A stretch of 16,516 bases of DNA, taken from assembly GCA_036274055.1 (NCBI GenBank), contig DASUGM010000214.1, positions 1-16,516 of the forward strand. The letters are read 5' to 3'. The first letter of the stretch is position 1; every line of letters starts with the position of its first letter. This document shows positions 15,659 to 16,516 of this stretch, piece by piece. This DNA comes from DASUGM01 sp036274055 (GTDB lineage: Bacteria > Acidobacteriota > Vicinamibacteria > Vicinamibacterales > SCN-69-37). Below the pieces are notes generated by a model. That model made no database searches. It had not been told where the DNA came from and saw nothing but the letters and a program-made list of their open reading frames with translations. Both the position numbers and the translations under genes were made by a program.

Positions 15659-16516
15659 CACGCCGCCCGCGGCAGCAGCAGGCTGCGGTAGACCTGCTCG
15701 ACGCGCTCGACGACCGACACCGACGAGAAGCGGTGATGGACGTCGGCGCGGGCGGCGGCGCCGAGCGCGCCGCGCAGCCGCTCGTCGCCGGCGAGCCGTT
15801 CCAGATCGCTCGTGAATCCGGCGACGTCGTCGGAGAGCAGTCCGGTCACGCCGGGATCGATGATGTCGCGGGTGCCGCCGGTGTTCATCGCCGCGATCGG
15901 GGCGCCGAGCGCCGCGCCTTCGAGCAGCACGCGGCTGAGCGACTCTGGCCCGTACGACGGAAACGCGAGCATCGTCGCGTGACGCATCCACGCCCAGACG
16001 TCGTGGCGATCGAGCCAGCCGAGCGACCGCACCTCGATGCCGCGGGCGCGCGCGTCCACCTCGAGCGTGCCGCGCAGCGGGCCGTCACCGACGACGACCA
16101 GCGGCATCTGGACGCCGGCATCGGCGAGCGCTTGCGGCAGATACTGTACGCCCTTGTTGGTGGCGAGCTTGCCCGCATAGAGGACGTACGGACTCTCCAT
16201 CGGCCGCGGCGACGCGAGGTACGCCTTGTCGAGCGCGACCATGTCGACCGGGTTCGGGATGGTGAACATCGGCGTCGACGCGATCTCCGGCGCGCGGACG
16301 CGCAGGTCGCGGGCGATCGCCGAGCTGACCGCAATCACCGCGTCGGCCTGCGCGAGGGTGCGCCGCTTGGTCCGCAGGTTCCGGCGCATGTAGGGAATCA
16401 GCGGCCACGCCGCGACCGAAGCGGCGCCGGCGCGCGGACGCACGCACTGCGTCATCATCGTGATCGAACAGGCCGGGCAGAGGTGCGGCTGGCTCGGGTC
16501 GTAGATCAGATCGGAC
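15658..16516 (-). CDS. Glycosyltransferase, family 4 type (partial, 5' end beyond right edge)
   Basis: The frame is open to the window edge, giving 285 residues of the protein; the N-terminal domain start is missing. The first visible residues read SDLIYDPSQPHLCPACSITM, then a third cysteine (TQC). A Cys-rich loop of this sort occurs between the two domains' first strands in many GT4 enzymes. Then come ADAVIAVSSAIARDL, the linker IPNPVD, the phosphate-binding AGKLATNKG (with Lys where Arg is common), VVVGDGPLRGTL and the E-x7-E motif ESLSRVLLE (nt about 15919-15945), followed by NTGGTRDII. It is a donor-nucleotide-sugar glycosyltransferase, probably of a surface-glycan locus continuing to the right. 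An internal ATG at 16458 could be mistaken for the start, but conserved sequence continues upstream of it. Translation is probably coupled to the next gene through the TGATG overlap. Confidence 0.9.
   Translation of the reverse strand, partial: SDLIYDPSQPHLCPACSITMMTQCVRPRAGAASVAAWPLIPYMRRNLRTKRRTLAQADAVIAVSSAIARDLRVRAPEIASTPMFTIPNPVDMVALDKAYLASPRPMESPYVLYAGKLATNKGVQYLPQALADAGVQMPLVVVGDGPLRGTLEVDARARGIEVRSLGWLDRHDVWAWMRHATMLAFPSYGPESLSRVLLEGAALGAPIAAMNTGGTRDIIDPGVTGLLSDDVAGFTSDLERLAGDERLRGALGAAARADVHHRFSSVSVVERVEQVYRSLLLPRAA

Noticed and set aside
14654..15691. A 345-codon plus-strand frame across the first glycosyltransferase
   Set aside because: It is opposite a glycosyltransferase with an intact E-x7-E motif and donor loop. 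The plus-strand product has shadow-like composition.

Overview
The window is a dense, high-GC stretch of a Gram-negative bacterial chromosome. There are almost no gaps, and many junctions are ATGA, GTGA or TGATG stop/start overlaps. The HslU, BamA-type and TamB-type proteins plus an outer-membrane-type lipoprotein indicate a diderm. GC content, codon use and gene content would suit an environmental Acidobacteriota (Vicinamibacteria-like) genome, but that placement is inference from general knowledge, not a database result.

Layout. Positions 1-621 hold the C-terminal half of the protease ATPase HslU. A strong 110-bp inverted repeat (622-729) follows directly after its stop codon and reaches into the next gene, a lipoprotein with fibronectin-III-like repeats and an LptM-like mature N terminus (679-1773). 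A metabolic run follows: a fumarylacetoacetate-hydrolase-family enzyme (1775-2539), a small transaldolase of the TalC/Fsa family (2542-3204), and a three-gene biotin-dependent acyl-CoA carboxylase: carboxyltransferase beta (3201-4742), biotin carboxylase (4739-6259) and biotin carrier (6256-6774). Next is an envelope cassette: a 1399-residue TamB-like protein (6795-10994), a BamA/TamA-like Omp85 protein with about seven POTRA repeats (10994-13963) and a small secreted SurA-N-like protein with no PPIase domain (13963-14439).

On the minus strand, two family-4-type glycosyltransferases (14387-15658, and 15658 to beyond the right edge) converge on the envelope cassette. The last plus-strand gene and the first glycosyltransferase overlap tail to tail by 53 bp.

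Working together: the carboxylase genes form one enzyme (carrier, carboxylase and transferase), probably acting on a short-chain acyl-CoA. TamB, the Omp85 protein and the SurA-like protein form a plausible outer-membrane protein insertion or lipid-transport module, with the LptM-like lipoprotein possibly related. The glycosyltransferases probably belong to a polysaccharide or glycan locus that continues to the right. I see no rRNA, tRNA, CRISPR, insertion sequence, phage or toxin/defence genes. The least ordinary items are the inverted repeat that seems to have supplied a gene start and signal-peptide N-region, the seven-POTRA Omp85 protein beside TamB, and the convergent coding overlap.
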